A stretch of 9,700 bases of DNA, from positions 1 to 9,700 of the forward strand of contig CAMPKL010000086.1 of NCBI GenBank assembly GCA_946887065.1, given 5' to 3'. Shown here piece by piece: positions 7,026 to 9,700 of the stretch (positions are counted from its first letter, which is position 1; every line of letters starts with the position of its first letter). Both the position numbers and the translations under genes were made by a program. The notes beneath the pieces were generated by a model. That model was not told the origin of the DNA, did not search any database, and saw only the letters and a list, made by a program, of their open reading frames with translations. This stretch comes from an uncultured Bryobacterales bacterium (GTDB taxonomy: Bacteria; Acidobacteriota; Terriglobia; Bryobacterales; UBA6623).

Positions 7026-9032
7026 CTACGGTGTCGCCAGGGCGACTAGTTCGGCAGGAACGCCGCGGCCGCCGACGGCCACGACGATAAACTGCCGCCC
7101 GTTCGCCAGATACGTCATCGGGATCCCCGTCGTACCTGCCGGCAATTCCATCTGGTGGATCACCTCGCCCGTGGCTTTATCCATTGCGCGGAAAATCGGA
7201 CTGCCGCCGTCGGTTCCCGCGCCGAAGAGACCGCCGCCGACGCCGCCGAACAATAGGGTCTTGGTGACCATCAATGTCGCCTGGTCCGGATTGCCGATGC
7301 CGCTCAAGTCGACTCCCTTCAACGCCGGGTGATTCTTCACGTAGTCAGGCGGGTCGCCGTTTGGCTTCATCCAAACGTGGTCGCCCGTGTTGAGGTCGAT
7401 CGCCGTAATCCGGCCCCACGGCGGCTTCACGATGGGCAGACCCTGCGGCCCGACGTTCTGGCTGAACCGCGGCCGTTCGCCGGGCGCTAGGGGCCGCGGA
7501 GGCGGAGGAGCGCCGGCTGCTGTCCGGGGCCTGGCGCCAACGTAGGCCATGTCTGAGCGTTCCGGGTCTCCCTTGTCCAGCACATACGGGCTTTCGCGAT
7601 TCGTCGAGGCGATGTAGACGATGCCTGTCTCGGCATCTACTGCACCGCCTTCCCAGTTCGCGCCGCCTTGGACGTGCGGCACAACCAGTGTTCCAATCTT
7701 GCCCTCCATGTCGCGCAAAATGTGCGGAGTGAAGATCGGCCCTTGCTTATAATCCCTGGCGATCTTGAGCGCCTCCGCCTTCAACTCGGGCGTCAAGTCG
7801 ATCAAGTTCTCGTCCATCGATCCCTGCATCTCGAAGGGCGCAGGCTTGGTTGGGAACGGCTGAGTAGGAGAACTCCACTCTCCCGGCACCTTGCTCGCTT
7901 CGACGGGACGCTCGACGATCGGCCAGATGGGCTCGCCGGTGACGCGATCAAACACATACAGGAAGCCCGTCTTGCCGGGCTGCGCCACAACCTTACGCGG
8001 GCGGCCGTCGACCGTCACGTCGGCCAGGATCGGCGGCGAGGCCAGGTCATAGTCCCACACATCGTGATGCACCGTTTGGAAGTGCCAGATCCGCTCGCCG
8101 GTCTTCGCATCCAAACACACCAAGCTGTCGGCGAACAGGTTAGCGCCCGGACGGTGCCCGCCGTAGTAATCGCCGGTGGGCATCTCCACGGGGATATAAA
8201 CGTATCCTAACTCGTCGTCGCCGCTGAGCGGTACCCAGGCCGACGTGTTGCCGGTGTATTCCCACGAACCGTTTTCCCAGGTGTCATTGCCGTATTCGCC
8301 CGGTCTCGGAATCGTATGGAACGTCCACAGCAATTTGCCGGAGCGCACATCGTATCCGCGGATATACCCGGGCACGTTCTTCATGCTGGGCGGAGCCGTG
8401 CCGGCTTGCAGCGCGGCGCCCATGATCACAACGTCGTTGATTACGATGGCCGGCGAACTCGAACCGATCTGGCCTGGCTCCACGACGTCGCGATCTAGGT
8501 TCTTCGTCAGATCGACAACGCCCTTCTCTCCGAAGCCTTCTATGATGCGGCCCGTCTTAGCGTCGAGCGCGATCAGCTGATATCCGGGGGAGATCATCAA
8601 AATTCGTTCTTCCGTGCCGTCGGTCCAATAGGTCAAACCGCGGTTCTGCGCACGCACGGCGCGTTCGCCTCGTTCGCCTTCCTCAAAGCGGAACATCCAA
8701 AGCGTTTCTCCCGTAAGACCATCGATAGCGACGGCGTCGCGGCGGGTGCCGGCGGTCGTGTAGAGAATGCCGTTGACCGCCAGAGGCGTGGCTTCCCAGT
8801 TGTAGTCGGGCCGCGGACCGAAGTTGTCAGCCTTCCAACGCCAAACGATTTCCAGCTCGGCGACGTTCTCCGCGTCGATCTGGTCCAAGGGCGAATATTT
8901 CGTGCTGCCGGAGTCGCCGCCGTAAACGCGCCAATCGCCGTTCTTCGTTCCGTGCTGAGCGGTTAAAGGCAGGGCGGTAAGGGCAAGGGCGAGCGGTAGG
9001 GAATAGAGAAAGGTGACTTGCCTACGGTGCAT
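7026..9032 (-). CDS. Soluble PQQ-dependent dehydrogenase (Gcd-type quinoprotein), copy 3
   Basis: A 668-aa paralogue and the first gene of the leftward cluster. I chose the ATG at 9032 because the protein then opens MHRRQVTFLY with a hydrophobic core and a cut near LTA|Q (residue 25), matching the MHR start of copy 2. A longer reading from a TTG at 9095 would put 21 mostly polar, charged residues before the signal peptide. AGAAGA about 7 bases upstream is a weak ribosome site. Landmarks are WRVYGG near residue 35, H322-H323-D324-V-W-D327, Lys354, SPTQPF, and ANWEGGAVDAETG. A Pro/Arg/Ala-rich low-complexity insert occupies residues 499-527, at the site of the Gly/Arg-rich stretch in copy 2. 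It has no CxxCH and no membrane segment. The expected role is periplasmic PQQ-dependent oxidation of a sugar or alcohol, with substrate unknown. It shares an upstream region with the divergent edge gene. Confidence 0.88.
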   Translation of the reverse strand: MHRRQVTFLYSLPLALALTALPLTAQHGTKNGDWRVYGGDSGSTKYSPLDQIDAENVAELEIVWRWKADNFGPRPDYNWEATPLAVNGILYTTAGTRRDAVAIDGLTGETLWMFRFEEGERGERAVRAQNRGLTYWTDGTEERILMISPGYQLIALDAKTGRIIEGFGEKGVVDLTKNLDRDVVEPGQIGSSSPAIVINDVVIMGAALQAGTAPPSMKNVPGYIRGYDVRSGKLLWTFHTIPRPGEYGNDTWENGSWEYTGNTSAWVPLSGDDELGYVYIPVEMPTGDYYGGHRPGANLFADSLVCLDAKTGERIWHFQTVHHDVWDYDLASPPILADVTVDGRPRKVVAQPGKTGFLYVFDRVTGEPIWPIVERPVEASKVPGEWSSPTQPFPTKPAPFEMQGSMDENLIDLTPELKAEALKIARDYKQGPIFTPHILRDMEGKIGTLVVPHVQGGANWEGGAVDAETGIVYIASTNRESPYVLDKGDPERSDMAYVGARPRTAAGAPPPPRPLAPGERPRFSQNVGPQGLPIVKPPWGRITAIDLNTGDHVWMKPNGDPPDYVKNHPALKGVDLSGIGNPDQATLMVTKTLLFGGVGGGLFGAGTDGGSPIFRAMDKATGEVIHQMELPAGTTGIPMTYLANGRQFIVVAVGGRGVPAELVALATP

Positions 9033-9208
9033 AGAGATCTTCTTTTCAGGTCCTTCCAGGGACCGCATATCGAAAGGCGATGAGCCATCGTGCAATGTAA
9101 CATCACTGTTGCCGTTTTCACACGTGGGGGCTCGGCAGCCGATCGTCCGGTATCATGTGGTGAAACAATTTGGTTGGTTGGCCCATCCCCTTACCCGAGG
9201 CGCCTGTG
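9033..9208. promoter_or_regulatory. Divergent intergenic region between the dehydrogenase cluster and the edge gene
   Basis: These 176 bases separate genes read in opposite directions and should hold both promoters. On the minus strand a TACATT (9099-9094) lies 61 bases before the copy 3 ATG and resembles the elements before copies 1 and 2. On the plus strand TATCAT (9151-9156) matches five of six -10 positions, but I find no good -35. A perfect inverted pair TTTCAC (9116-9121) and GTGAAA (9160-9165) flanks the central part. CGATG-agc-CATCG (9078-9090) forms a 5-bp hairpin in the presumed leader of copy 3. Confidence 0.4.
9197..9200 (+). promoter_or_regulatory. Ribosome binding site of the right-edge gene
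   Basis: GAGG lies 8 bases upstream of the ATG at 9209. A GTG directly before that ATG is in frame and could also serve as start, with little effect on the protein. Confidence 0.45.
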
Positions 9209-9700
9209 ATGTCACAAAACATTCGAAATTTTCTATTGTTTGGAGCCCTGGCTCTTTGTCCGGGGTTGTGGGCGCAGGTTCCAGCCGACGTCGAGACCCC
9301 GGACGAACCGGTCTTGTTTACAGCCGAAGCCGTCGCCAAAACGGCCAAGGCGGTCAACTATCGTTCCCGAAGCGGATCCACTGAGGTCGATTTCGTAGGT
9401 ACTTCTCTGGCCCCCAGAGCGACTGGAGCGGCGGAAGTCCGTAATCGCGGCGCGGCCGTTGAGATTGAAGCGACCTTCGAGAATATCCCCGATCCGCAGG
9501 ATTTCGGCGCCGAATACCTCACGAACGTACTCTGGGCGATCTCGCCCGAGGGCCGCGTCTCCAACCTCGGAGAAGTGCAGCGCGATCGGCGAGGACGGGC
9601 TGAGATGACGGTGACATCGGATCTTCAAGTCTTCGGCATGATCGTTACCGCTGAGCCTTACTACGCGGTGCGTGTGCCTAGCGATCTGATTGTTCTGGAG
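9209..9700 (+). CDS. Exported envelope protein, possibly OmpA-type, 3'-truncated by window edge
   Basis: An open frame of 164 codons runs to the right edge without a stop. Residues 1-22 (MSQNIRNFLLFGALAL..LWA|Q) form a signal peptide. Then comes a basic/Ala-rich stretch with NYRSRSG and VDFVGTSLAP. After it is a beta-rich segment with YLTNVLWAISPEGRVSNLGE (residues about 109-128), and near the edge FGMIVTAEPYYAVRVPSDL. From memory, this arrangement resembles the N-terminal region of acidobacterial envelope proteins that continue into an OmpA peptidoglycan-binding domain. That domain is not in the window, so the assignment is tentative. The Cys at residue 17 lies within the hydrophobic core and is not a convincing lipobox. 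The gene is divergent from the dehydrogenases, with its own GAGG ribosome site. A competing 131-codon minus-strand frame here is a shadow. Confidence 0.75.
   Translation, partial: MSQNIRNFLLFGALALCPGLWAQVPADVETPDEPVLFTAEAVAKTAKAVNYRSRSGSTEVDFVGTSLAPRATGAAEVRNRGAAVEIEATFENIPDPQDFGAEYLTNVLWAISPEGRVSNLGEVQRDRRGRAEMTVTSDLQVFGMIVTAEPYYAVRVPSDLIVLE

Larger units (their letters stand above)
2992..9032 (-). repeat. Tandem array of three paralogous ~2-kb quinoprotein genes
   Basis: Three collinear homologues lie head to tail. Over a 97-residue stretch starting at the GTTNGEW/GAKNGEW/GTKNGDW segment I count 17 differences for copies 1 and 2, 18 for copies 2 and 3, and 18 for copies 1 and 3. The three are therefore about equally diverged there and the duplications are old. 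Differences are spread along the length except for one length-variable loop. All three keep the active-site motifs, so none looks like a pseudogene. Confidence 0.85.

Noticed and set aside
9033..9095. N-terminal extension of dehydrogenase copy 3 from a TTG at 9095
   Set aside because: It would put 21 mostly polar residues ahead of the signal peptide, has no counterpart in the paralogues, and starts with a weak codon without a ribosome site.
9233..9628. 131-codon minus-strand frame near the right edge
   Set aside because: It is antisense to the plus-strand gene, which has a signal peptide and ribosome site. The antisense product has no export signal or recognisable motif.

Overview
The window looks like a GC-rich Gram-negative chromosome (roughly 60% G+C by eye). 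Acidobacteriota is the most likely source. That rests on the style of the soluble quinoproteins, an edge gene resembling the N-terminus of acidobacterial OmpA-type envelope proteins, and Ala-Gln signal-peptidase sites. The assignment is an inference. I see no tRNA, rRNA, CRISPR array, insertion sequence or phage gene.

Layout, left to right. (1) Positions 1-2616, minus strand, hold the first 872 codons of a secreted giant built of ELWxSDGT repeats. Its C-terminus lies beyond the left edge. (2) Positions 2617-2991 are a 375-base gap with no convincing gene, but with a candidate promoter, a bulged hairpin, a smaller hairpin and a short perfect inverted repeat. (3) Positions 2992-9032, minus strand, hold three head-to-tail paralogous PQQ-dependent dehydrogenases of the Gcd (COG4993) type, 649, 659 and 668 aa. 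The gaps between them are only 43 and 61 bases. (4) Positions 9033-9208 are a divergent intergenic region. (5) Positions 9209-9700, plus strand, hold the start of an exported protein that runs off the right edge.

How the genes fit together. All five products carry a Sec-type signal peptide, so this is a periplasm/envelope locus. The three quinoproteins keep the HHDVWD motif and the downstream Lys expected of PQQ/glucose dehydrogenase-type enzymes. They lack membrane anchors and CxxCH haem motifs, so they should be soluble periplasmic oxidases of sugars or alcohols that pass electrons to a separate acceptor not encoded here. No PQQ biosynthesis gene is visible. They are probably transcribed leftward from the 9033-9208 region. 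The two downstream copies also carry a shared TACATT element right before their ATG and have no Shine-Dalgarno sequence, which hints at leaderless internal transcripts.

The most notable points are the triplicated, roughly equally diverged dehydrogenases, the length-variable low-complexity insert at one identical site in them, and the shared start-proximal element. I do not see strong evidence for a wholly new system.
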